Under the pieces are notes generated by a model. The model saw nothing but the letters and a program-made list of their open reading frames with translations. It was not told the DNA's origin and made no database searches. 8,454 nucleotides of DNA from Bacteroidota bacterium (GTDB lineage: Bacteria; Bacteroidota; Bacteroidia; Chitinophagales; Saprospiraceae): contig JAGWYI010000154.1 in NCBI GenBank assembly GCA_018969455.1, positions 1 to 8,454 of the forward strand. Direction: 5' to 3'. Positions 1-7,057 of this stretch are shown here, one piece after another; within the stretch, counting starts at the first letter, position 1, and each line of letters opens with the position of its first letter. The translations under genes were made by a program, and so were the position numbers.

Positions 1-1
1 C

Positions 2-1435
2 ATTGCGCCCGATAAAATTTCGCAATCGCATGATATTCAAGCGATTTTCGAAAACCTGAAAGCCAACCAATTCAACGTGGCACGAACGAACGTGCGCGCG
101 CGGATCGCTAAACTCAAACGCTTCCACGCTGCCATGTTGCGCTACCAAAACGAGATCAATGAGGCCATGTGGGCCGATTTCCGTAAAAGCCCAACCGAAG
201 TGGCCATTTCAGAAATCGGGGTGGTTAATACTGAAATCCGGCACGCCATCCGAAACCTGCGTTCCTGGACTACACCCAAGCGCGTCGGAATGCCGCTCAT
301 GATGATCGGGACCCGGTCTGAAATTCGCTACGAACCCAAAGGCGTTTGCCTCATCATCGCACCCTGGAATTTTCCGTTCTGCCTGAGCCTGGCGCCTGTC
401 GCACTCGCAGTTGCCGCCGGAAATGTGGTGGTGCTGAAACCTTCCGAAATGGCGCCCCACAGTTCGGCTGTTATGAAAAAAATCATAGAGGAGGTGTTCC
501 CGGCAAACGAAGTAGCTGTCGTGGAAGGCGCTGTGGAAGAAGCTACCCAACTCCTGGCCTTGCCGTTCAACCACATCTTTTTTACCGGAAGTCCGCAAGT
601 GGGAAAAATAGTAATGCGTGCCGCCGCCGAACACCTCGCTTCCGTTACCCTCGAATTGGGCGGAAAAAGTCCGGTTATCATCGATGAAACGGCCAATTTA
701 AACCTCGCCGCCGCCCAAATTTCATGGATCAATGCCATGAATGCCGGACAAATATGCATTGCGCCCGATTATTTGCTCGTGCACGAAAACGTGAAGGATG
801 CACTGCTAACGAAATTGAAAGAAAAAAACGAAAAGTTCTACGGAAACACCCCGGAAGCGCGCGCCAGCACACCTGATTACCCGCGCATGAGCACCGACCG
901 ACATTTTACCCGGGTAAAGGCCTTGCTCGATGATGCGCTTTCGCTGGGCGCTCAACTGGTCTTTGGCGGCCATACCAATGCTGCAGAGCGCTACATTGAG
1001 CCAACCTTGCTGGACGGTGTGCCCGATCAGGCCAAAATATGGCAGGAAGAAGTGTTCGGCCCGGTGTTGCCGATTCGAACGTTCAAACAAATCGAAGAGG
1101 CCATTGAATACGTAAACAAGGACGAACGGCCCCTTGCCATGTACATTTTCAGCGCCCGCAAACGATTCATTGAGCAAATTTTTGCAGAAACCCGCAGCGG
1201 TGGAGTCGCGGCCAATGAATGTGCCATCCATTTTTACCACACCGACCTTCCGTTCGGCGGCATCAACAACAGTGGCATCGGGAAAGGACACGGCGAGTTC
1301 GGATTCCTTGAATTTACCAACCAACGCAGCATTACCTTCCAAAACCGCATTTTCCCACATACCCTTTTGTTCATGCCACCTTACGGCGGAAAATTAGCCC
1401 AATTCCTGCTAAAAGGTGTGGCCCGCTGGTTTTAG
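2..1435 (+). CDS. Aldehyde dehydrogenase, class 3-like (5' end beyond window)
   Basis: This enzyme oxidises aldehydes to carboxylic acids with NAD(P)+, probably in the cytoplasm or at the inner face of the membrane. Counting from the GTG at base 77, the visible landmarks are APWNFP at residues 95-100, the cofactor-binding KPSE at 121-124, GSPQVG at 171-176, the general base Glu193 in LELGGK, the catalytic Cys227 in GQIC (codon 755-757) and EEVFGP at 324-329. All expected active-site residues are present. The overall length and the hydrophobic, PPY-containing C-terminus (about residues 429-452) recall class 3 and fatty-aldehyde dehydrogenases. The frame stays open from base 77 back to base 2, and those 25 codons read like the family's usual N-terminal helix, so GTG-77 is probably not the start and the true start lies upstream. 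The substrate cannot be told from sequence. The gene converges on the ppiD-like gene. Confidence 0.93.
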   Translation: MAPDKISQSHDIQAIFENLKANQFNVARTNVRARIAKLKRFHAAMLRYQNEINEAMWADFRKSPTEVAISEIGVVNTEIRHAIRNLRSWTTPKRVGMPLMMIGTRSEIRYEPKGVCLIIAPWNFPFCLSLAPVALAVAAGNVVVLKPSEMAPHSSAVMKKIIEEVFPANEVAVVEGAVEEATQLLALPFNHIFFTGSPQVGKIVMRAAAEHLASVTLELGGKSPVIIDETANLNLAAAQISWINAMNAGQICIAPDYLLVHENVKDALLTKLKEKNEKFYGNTPEARASTPDYPRMSTDRHFTRVKALLDDALSLGAQLVFGGHTNAAERYIEPTLLDGVPDQAKIWQEEVFGPVLPIRTFKQIEEAIEYVNKDERPLAMYIFSARKRFIEQIFAETRSGGVAANECAIHFYHTDLPFGGINNSGIGKGHGEFGFLEFTNQRSITFQNRIFPHTLLFMPPYGGKLAQFLLKGVARWF

Positions 1436-1453
1436 GCTTGCCATTTTTACCCT

Positions 1454-1510
1454 AAAAAAAAGCGGCTGTCGTGCGTTCAGGATTTTAAACCTAAAACGCA
1501 CAACAGCCGC
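1454..1510 (-). terminator. Intrinsic terminator of the ppiD-like gene
   Basis: Bases 1462-1477 (GCGGCTGTCGTGCGTT) pair with 1495-1510 (AACGCACAACAGCCGC), a 16-bp stem with one mismatch and a 17-base loop. Read on the minus strand the stem is followed at once by eight T residues (complement of the A run 1454-1461), the classic Rho-independent layout. It lies 30 bases past the stop of the minus-strand ppiD-like gene. On the plus strand the hairpin has no T-run after it, so it would serve the aldehyde dehydrogenase gene only weakly, if at all. Confidence 0.88.
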
Positions 1511-1539
1511 AGTATAGGCTGAGGGAGAACCCAATCCGA

Positions 1540-3648
1540 CTAATAGAATCGGCTGCGGTTATCCTTTATTTTGGCATCCTTTTTCAAAGACTCCATCAAA
1601 TTGGTGCGGATGGTGCTCGCAGCGCTGGATGTATACTGACGGCGGAACATCGTCAAGTCGGCAGGAATTTGAGTTTGAGGCTTGTCTCCCAAGGTTTGAA
1701 CGACATACACGCCGGCTGAACCTGCAATAGGCTGACTTATTTGACCTTTGGTTTGGTGGAATACCGTACCCAGTACACGTGGCTCACCGCCAGCCGACAT
1801 CATGGATACCGCCTTAACCGTATCCACCTTCACTTGCCACTGTGCTGCAAGTGCACTTAGATCGCTTACGGTACCAATTTTACCCTTCAAAATCGCTCCT
1901 TTTTTCATCTCCAATACTTTTTTCTCCGCCTCTGGAAGCGCTTTCAAAACAGCAACGCTGCTCGCGCCCTTCGGAGCAACGCTTTTCACGGCCGCAACAA
2001 TGTATTTGCTGTCAAAATAGCCTCCCTTGTCATCACGGAAAGAAAAAATGTCCTTGCTGAGCGATCCGGCTTTTACCTTTTCATCAAAAGCCCAGCGTAC
2101 AATTTCACGAGCATCAGGACCTGTGCCCAGGTTGTCTATGGCAAAATCGTTGGGTTTCAAACTTTTGCTCCTTTCCAGAACAATGTTTTGCTGCCTGGCA
2201 GCCTGCTCCAAATCGGCCAGATTTTTTGCCCCCTGAATCAAAACAACCGCCTTGTCTTTTTCTACCTGTTGGGTATTCTTACTGGGCTCAATGCGCTGTT
2301 TCAAGAATAAAACGCGCACACCTGCCTCATTTTTGACAAACTTTTTGCCGGTAATCTCAATCAAATGATACCCAAATTGTGTCCGGGTAATGTACAATTT
2401 TCCTTGCTCCCCAGTGAAAAAGCAAATGTTGTTAAACTCTGGCACCATCATTCCATTGCTAAACCATCCGAGGTCGCCACCTTTGGCAGCTGAACCGTCT
2501 TGACTGAGTTTAACAGCCAAAGAATCAAAACGCTCTTTGCCGCTGCTTATCAACTCCTTCAAACTATCCAGCGTATGTTCATTGGCAGGGTTGTTTCCTT
2601 TGAGCAGAATGTGCCGTGCACGCACACTGTCAGGAAGGGTTTTCCGATCCAACAACTTGCCAATACTCCAGGAATCACCATCCAAAAATGGTCCGAACAG
2701 CGCACCAGGCGCCAAACGCATCACAGTATCGGCAATGCTCGCAGGCAAGGTAGCCTTTAACTTGTATGTCTCATCGTACGTCCCGTTGTGCGCTGTAACA
2801 AATATAGAATCGTTTTTACCCGCACTCCACTCGCTCTTTAACTTGACTAGCGATTCTTTGGCCGACAAGGAATCCGCTGCAGTAGGCAGCACAGGAAAAG
2901 CGGCATACGTAATTACGCGCGATTCTTCTTTCGAATCAAACAAATGTGGATTCTCTTTCAAGAAATCGCTGTAGTCTGAATCGCTCAGTTTGGCCTCTTC
3001 ATCGCTTACTTTATCGTATCCCACCCGAACATAGGCAAAGCCCAAACGTTCGTTGTTCTCACGATAGGCCGCTTCAGCCTGCCAGCTTGGAGTATACATA
3101 CCCTTGGAAATTAAAATGGCCATCTTTTCTTCCAAACGGTCCTTAATAATTTCATGCTCCTGCTCAATCCAGGCAGAACGAAATGGAAATTGCTGTTGGT
3201 CTACCAACTGACCACCATCTATCGCGTTCTTTACGCTGTTCAGATAGTTTAAATTGATGTTCCCATCAGGTGTTTTATACCGCTCTTTGATCAGCGGACT
3301 GATGTTGTTGCCAAATTCAAGGTCGCGCAATTCATCCCGGCCTACGCCGAGGCCCAACTTTTGCGCCATTTCGTCCATCAACGCACGCTCAACAAAGTAA
3401 TCCCATGCCTGGGTGCGGACCGAATAACTTCCCTTGGAATCTGCATTGGAATAAATCAAAGATTGATACCGCTCAAAATCTGAGCGTTTAATCTCTTTCC
3501 CATTCACCTTTCCCAAAGTGTTTGCATCACCCGCACTGTTACGCTGCGCGTTCGAAATAATTTCCATGAGAATGAACCCGCCCAAAGCAAGTGTCATCAT
3601 CACAATCAGGATCCACCCGTTTTTCCGAATCGTTCCGATTAAAGCCAT
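1540..3648 (-). CDS. ppiD: Membrane-anchored peptidyl-prolyl cis-trans isomerase, PpiD/SurA type
   Basis: This is a periplasmic foldase held in the inner membrane, expected to assist folding of exported and outer-membrane proteins. One N-terminal transmembrane segment (about residues 11-31) follows a short basic stretch. A SurA/PpiD-like chaperone region covers roughly residues 40-240. A parvulin domain lies at about 342-436, with RARHILL (His346), GGDLGWF (390-396), MVPEF (401-405) and FGYHLIE (His428), all hallmarks of the PpiC-type fold. The rest to residue 702 is a second chaperone-like region without a recognisable second parvulin signature. The length is longer than E. coli PpiD and, from what I know, usual for Bacteroidota homologues. 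It lies 117 bases downstream of metG on the same strand, has its own promoter candidate, and ends at a strong terminator. No Shine-Dalgarno is seen. The exact name (PpiD or another SurA-N protein) is less sure than the family. Confidence 0.92.
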   Translation of the reverse strand: MALIGTIRKNGWILIVMMTLALGGFILMEIISNAQRNSAGDANTLGKVNGKEIKRSDFERYQSLIYSNADSKGSYSVRTQAWDYFVERALMDEMAQKLGLGVGRDELRDLEFGNNISPLIKERYKTPDGNINLNYLNSVKNAIDGGQLVDQQQFPFRSAWIEQEHEIIKDRLEEKMAILISKGMYTPSWQAEAAYRENNERLGFAYVRVGYDKVSDEEAKLSDSDYSDFLKENPHLFDSKEESRVITYAAFPVLPTAADSLSAKESLVKLKSEWSAGKNDSIFVTAHNGTYDETYKLKATLPASIADTVMRLAPGALFGPFLDGDSWSIGKLLDRKTLPDSVRARHILLKGNNPANEHTLDSLKELISSGKERFDSLAVKLSQDGSAAKGGDLGWFSNGMMVPEFNNICFFTGEQGKLYITRTQFGYHLIEITGKKFVKNEAGVRVLFLKQRIEPSKNTQQVEKDKAVVLIQGAKNLADLEQAARQQNIVLERSKSLKPNDFAIDNLGTGPDAREIVRWAFDEKVKAGSLSKDIFSFRDDKGGYFDSKYIVAAVKSVAPKGASSVAVLKALPEAEKKVLEMKKGAILKGKIGTVSDLSALAAQWQVKVDTVKAVSMMSAGGEPRVLGTVFHQTKGQISQPIAGSAGVYVVQTLGDKPQTQIPADLTMFRRQYTSSAASTIRTNLMESLKKDAKIKDNRSRFY

Positions 3649-3715
3649 TTTGCCGTAATTATTTGAAAATCAGAATTTTAAGTATTTTTCGTCATTGCCT
3701 TCGAAAAAGCAACCG

Positions 3716-3723
3716 CAAAGGTA
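3716..3723 (-). promoter_or_regulatory. Bacteroidota-type -7 promoter element for the ppiD-like gene
   Basis: The minus strand reads TACCTTTG here (within TACCTTTGCGG), a full match to the Bacteroidota primary-sigma -7 consensus TAnnTTTG. It sits 67 bases upstream of the ATG, giving a leader of about 60 nucleotides. No exact -33 TTG exists at the usual distance. Instead there is a T-rich tract ending in TTTCC, about 20 bases upstream. No hairpin is visible between the metG stop and this element, so read-through from metG is also possible. Confidence 0.55.
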
Positions 3724-3765
3724 ATGCTTCGCAGGGTAATAATGGAAAAAAATTAAAAAAGCAGC

Positions 3766-5934
3766 CTATTTTACCCCGTACCCGTTGGGCCATGCGGATC
3801 CCGGAGCAACAAAACTTAGTCGCCCCTCCGAATCTTCAGCCATTAAAATCATCCCGCTGGACTCCACACCCATCATTACACGAGGCGCCAAATTGGCCAA
3901 CACCACAACTTGCTTCCCTACAACCGATTCCGGAGAATAATGCTCGGCAATGCCCGATAATATGGTCCGCGTCTCAAATCCCAAATCGACCTGCAACTTC
4001 AACAATTTTTTCGATTTCTCCATTTTCTCTGCCTGTAAAATGGTACCTGTACGGATGTCCATCTTGGCAAAATCATCATACATAATGGTCTCTTTCAATG
4101 CTTGATAAGAGGCCTGCACAGGCTCTTCAGGCGCCCCTCCGGGAGGTAAAACCGCCGCTGCATTGGCCTTGTCTGTGGCCTCCAATCGATCTATCTGTGC
4201 CTGTATGACCTCGTCGGGTATCCGTGTAAACAAATGCTCAGCCGTGTTGATGGCGTGGTTGGTGGGCAAAACCGGATTGCCCTCTGCCAATTCGTTGAGC
4301 ATAAACAACAACTCGCCCTTGCCAGATAAAGACTGCAAGTTGATCATCCTGCGCATTTTGTCGGAGGTAAAAGGCATAAATGGTTGACATGCAACCGACA
4401 ACACCGCGACATACTGCAAACCCAAATTGAGCACAACTCTTACTTTTTCCGGTTCGGTTTTTACTGCCTTCCACGGCTCGTTAAATTGCAGCAACGCATT
4501 GCCTGCACTTGATATCTCCATCAAGATGCGTAAGGCCTCCCGAAAATTGTACCGCATAATTTCCAATCCCATCTCTTCCAATTTGTCATGCAAAAGCAAT
4601 AACTCTTCATCATAATGGCGCGCTGTTTCGGTGTTCCACCCGCTCCATATTTGAAGATCATGGTCCACATCCGGCGCAAGCCCCTCATAATATTTATGCG
4701 TCAACACCAAAACCCGATGTACAAAATTGGCCAAATTGTTCACCAACTCACTGTTGGTCGTTTCCTGAAATCCTTTCCACGTAAATTCTGAATCCCTTTG
4801 TTCCGGCATGTTTTTGATCATGTTGTACCGCAAAGCATCTTCCTGACCCTTAAACTCGGCACAATATTCATGAACCCATACCGCCCAGTTTCGGGAGGTT
4901 GACAACTTACGGCCTTCCAAATTTAAAAATTGATTGGCCGGCACATTTACAGGAAGTATATAATGACCATGCGCCTTTAGGATCGCCGGGAAAATCAAAC
5001 AGTGAAAAACAATGTTGTCTTTCCCGATGAAATGTACCAAGGCCGAATCTTCTTCAAGCCAATAGTTGGTCCAATCCTTCCCGTGCTCAAGCGCCCATTG
5101 TTTGGTTGCAGAAATGTAACCTATGGGGGCATCCAGCCACACATACAACTTTTTTCCTGCCGAACCGGGTATTTGTTGGGGTACATCAACCCCCCAATCC
5201 AGATCACGGGTCATGGCACGGGGGTGAAGCCCATGGTCAAGCCAAGAGTTGCATTGCCCAATTACGTGGTTTTTCCACTGGCTGGGATCATGCACTGGTT
5301 GGCCATCAACAACCCCGGTATTGATCCAGGCGCGTAGCCAGTTTTCATGTTCATTGAGCTTCAAATACCAGTGCTTGGTCGGTTTCAAAATCGGCGCCGC
5401 ACCGCTCAAGGTCGAGCGCGGAGAAATTAACTCTGTGGGACTTAAGGTGGTTCCACATCGTTCGCATTGGTCGCCATACGCATCCGGGTTGGCACAATTC
5501 GGGCAGGTGCCCAAAATGTACCGATCCGCTAAAAATTGCTCGGCTACCGGGTCATAATACTGATCGCTTTCCTTCTCTTCAAATTGTCCGTTTTCCAGCA
5601 ATTTAAGGAAAAATTCCTGGGAAGTTTCGTGGTGCAAGGGGCTGGATGTACGGTGATACTGATCGAATGATACGCCAATCTGTTGAAATGTGTCCCGGAG
5701 CAATACATGGTACTTGTCTACAATCTCTTGGGGCGTTACACCTTCTTTGCGCGCTTTTACGGTTATGGCTGCGCCATGTTCATCCGATCCGCACACAAAA
5801 ACAACGTCTTTCCCCATCAATCGTAAGTAGCGCACGTAAATATCGGCCGGCAAATAGGCGCCGGCTAGATGCCCAATGTGCAGCGGGCCGTTGGCATAGG
5901 GCAAAGCAGCCGTAACCAAATAACGTTTTTTCAT
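3766..5934 (-). CDS. metG: Methionyl-tRNA synthetase
   Basis: This cytoplasmic enzyme charges tRNA(Met) with methionine using ATP. The class I Rossmann signature LPYANGPLHIGH is at residues 11-22 (HIGH at 19-22). The zinc-binding knuckle has Cys144, Cys147, Cys157 and Cys160. The KMSKS loop appears as KLSTS at 343-347 after the NLEG segment, a variant I know from Bacteroidota and archaeal-type MetRS. The helical anticodon-binding domain follows at about 390-560. An Ala/Pro/Glu-rich linker (about 585-612) leads to a C-terminal EMAP/Trbp111-like tRNA-binding OB fold (about 618-722), which usually mediates dimerisation. The protein appears complete with no key residue missing. The ATG start at 5934 places the HIGH motif at its normal distance from the N-terminus. 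The gene lies between the HD-domain gene and the ppiD-like gene on the same strand. Confidence 0.98.
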   Translation of the reverse strand: MKKRYLVTAALPYANGPLHIGHLAGAYLPADIYVRYLRLMGKDVVFVCGSDEHGAAITVKARKEGVTPQEIVDKYHVLLRDTFQQIGVSFDQYHRTSSPLHHETSQEFFLKLLENGQFEEKESDQYYDPVAEQFLADRYILGTCPNCANPDAYGDQCERCGTTLSPTELISPRSTLSGAAPILKPTKHWYLKLNEHENWLRAWINTGVVDGQPVHDPSQWKNHVIGQCNSWLDHGLHPRAMTRDLDWGVDVPQQIPGSAGKKLYVWLDAPIGYISATKQWALEHGKDWTNYWLEEDSALVHFIGKDNIVFHCLIFPAILKAHGHYILPVNVPANQFLNLEGRKLSTSRNWAVWVHEYCAEFKGQEDALRYNMIKNMPEQRDSEFTWKGFQETTNSELVNNLANFVHRVLVLTHKYYEGLAPDVDHDLQIWSGWNTETARHYDEELLLLHDKLEEMGLEIMRYNFREALRILMEISSAGNALLQFNEPWKAVKTEPEKVRVVLNLGLQYVAVLSVACQPFMPFTSDKMRRMINLQSLSGKGELLFMLNELAEGNPVLPTNHAINTAEHLFTRIPDEVIQAQIDRLEATDKANAAAVLPPGGAPEEPVQASYQALKETIMYDDFAKMDIRTGTILQAEKMEKSKKLLKLQVDLGFETRTILSGIAEHYSPESVVGKQVVVLANLAPRVMMGVESSGMILMAEDSEGRLSFVAPGSAWPNGYGVK

Positions 5935-5965
5935 GAATCTTTAATCAATTTATATTGAACGCCGC

Positions 5966-6136
5966 CTAAAAGACAACATTCATGGTCATGCTGAGCGCGG
6001 ATTGTCTATCACGTAGACTAAAAGCCATGTGCAAATGCAAACAACGCATAAGATCGTAACGCCAGCCAGCCGCCAGCCAGCTGTCGGTCGCAAAAGTACT
6101 GCGGGTATAACGCACTTGCGCGGAAAATCGTTTCAA
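5966..6136 (-). pseudogene. Orphan C-terminal fragment of an outer-membrane beta-barrel protein
   Basis: Directly after the TAG of the HD-domain gene (6137-6139), the same minus-strand frame stays open for 56 codons and ends at TAG 5966-5968. The peptide shows four stretches with strict beta-strand alternation: FSAQVRYTRST, SWLAAGWRYDL, CLHLHMAFSLR and SALSMTMNVVF. It ends in Phe with hydrophobic residues at every second position back from the end (F, V, M, M, L). That is the signature of the last strand of an outer-membrane barrel, the signal read by the BAM complex. No signal peptide or upstream barrel part exists: upstream in frame is the cytoplasmic HD protein. I therefore read it as the 3' remnant of a lost gene. 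The only conceivable start is the TTG right after the stop, and 56 residues cannot form a normal barrel. A chance open frame cannot be excluded. Confidence 0.5.
6061..6081. repeat. Short direct repeat, 10-bp unit at 11-bp period
   Basis: GCCAGCCAGC occurs at 6061-6070 and again at 6072-6081, separated by a single C. It lies inside the beta-barrel fragment and encodes the Leu-Ala-Ala-Gly-Trp stretch. An 11-bp period would shift frame if a unit were gained or lost, but the frame on both sides keeps the same barrel-like pattern, so the present state is in frame. Confidence 0.7.
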
Positions 6137-6790
6137 CTATTCGGCTAAATCAATTAATTCAATCCCGGATACATTTTTTTCAAACCATTTCATCGGAGCA
6201 AGGGTCTTATCGCCCGTCAAAGTATCACACTTGAAAAATGTATAATATAACTGCATGCAATATCCCACCTTCTGATGTAAATGCTCCAAAGTACGCGATT
6301 GCTTCCCAGGTAATACGTGCTCCTGACGAGATACCAACCAGGCATAAAATGCATCGTCATGTGTCTCGGTTACATCCAATACCGACTGGTCTTGCGTGAA
6401 TTGTTCCAAAAAACGTCGGGCAATCAATCCGTGGTGCTTTGACCAGTCACGGGGCCGTGAACGATCTTCAGCATACTTAAAGGTGTCGTGGGTCAAGGCA
6501 ATTTGACGCAATTGGGCCCTCATGGCTATGCTCAGCCTGGGTACACGGTTAATATTGTCCAATACCTCGCGTACATGCAAGGCTACCTGACCCTCCGGAT
6601 GCCCAAAACGGGGCTCTCCCCACAGCAGTCCATGTCGAAACTCCGGTAGGGTAAACCAATGACGCTCTAGTGCAGTTTCAGGCTGCAACAGGGCCTCCAG
6701 CATGTTGGGTTCGTCGAGCAGGCGCTTCATTTGCTGCGGTCTTCGGTCCGTGTGTAGGGTGGGTCGGTCAAAATTGGTAGGGGCAAACAT
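6137..6790 (-). CDS. HD-domain protein, putative metal-dependent phosphohydrolase
   Basis: The 217-residue protein has no signal peptide or membrane segment and is expected in the cytoplasm. It carries the HD superfamily pattern: HPEG at residues 64-67 with His72 just after, the central His101-Asp102 in LTHDTFKY, His119-His120, His144-Asp145 in ETHDD, and a late Asp189 in FFKCDTLTGD. These fit the H...HD...H...D set that binds one or two metal ions in phosphohydrolases. The HPEG segment before the first His resembles the HD part of some tRNA nucleotidyltransferases, but there is no nucleotidyltransferase domain. The substrate is unknown. ATG 6790 is the longest start, and Met21 is an alternative that would still keep every motif. 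Upstream I see neither a Shine-Dalgarno nor a full TAnnTTTG element. Downstream, metG follows after 202 bases and may be co-transcribed, but no function follows from that. Confidence 0.8.
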   Translation of the reverse strand: MFAPTNFDRPTLHTDRRPQQMKRLLDEPNMLEALLQPETALERHWFTLPEFRHGLLWGEPRFGHPEGQVALHVREVLDNINRVPRLSIAMRAQLRQIALTHDTFKYAEDRSRPRDWSKHHGLIARRFLEQFTQDQSVLDVTETHDDAFYAWLVSRQEHVLPGKQSRTLEHLHQKVGYCMQLYYTFFKCDTLTGDKTLAPMKWFEKNVSGIELIDLAE

Positions 6791-7057
6791 ACGTGGGAAA
6801 TAAATCGTTATGAAGAATGTGCTTGATTAAATAACAAATTGGATTGCGCTCTTTCCCAAAAGATCGCTAAAATCACAAACTAACCCAAAACGTTTTAAAG
6901 CCGATCCGTGCCGCCTGCCGCCTGTTAAAACCTGCTGAAATAGGGTTAATACTTCGTTAAAGTACCCATTCCCGGCAGCAATTTCCACCAAACCGCGTTT
7001 TAAATTTGCTTGCAAAAACAAAGTTAATTTTTTTAAGTCAAAAATTTTAGCCAAAAC
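6791..7057. other. Divergent intergenic region between the HD gene and htrA
   Basis: This 267-base AT-rich gap separates two divergently transcribed genes and should hold promoters for both. The htrA side has a clear TAAATTTG element. The HD side has only a one-mismatch TTAGTTTG on the minus strand (around 6860), too weak to call. A 7-bp tandem GCCGCCT lies at 6910-6923. No hairpin terminator, tRNA or convincing small gene is seen. A 75-codon minus-strand frame (6827-7054) fills most of the gap but shows no recognisable motif. Confidence 0.6.
7001..7008 (+). promoter_or_regulatory. Bacteroidota-type -7 promoter element for htrA
   Basis: TAAATTTG is a full match to the Bacteroidota -7 consensus TAnnTTTG and lies 49 bases before the htrA ATG, predicting a leader of about 43 nucleotides that is strongly A/T-rich. 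The expected TTG at -33 is missing. The nearest T-rich stretch (ATTTCC, 6981-6986) sits somewhat too close. I saw no recognisable stress-sigma element. Confidence 0.55.

Noticed and set aside
5946..5976. Possible metG promoter: TTG, 19 bases, then TATAAATTG on the minus strand
   Set aside because: The spacing fits the Bacteroidota pattern, but the -7 box does not match TAnnTTTG and lies so close to the ATG that the leader would be only about 6 bases.
6910..6923. GCCGCCT twice in tandem
   Set aside because: Two 7-bp units are too few to mean more than chance in a short GC-rich patch.
6827..7054. 75-codon minus-strand open frame filling the HD-htrA gap, starting 4 bases from the htrA ATG
   Set aside because: It matches no family I recognise, has no ribosome site or promoter of its own, would have to be transcribed from inside htrA, and overlaps the htrA promoter element. 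A chance frame is likelier.
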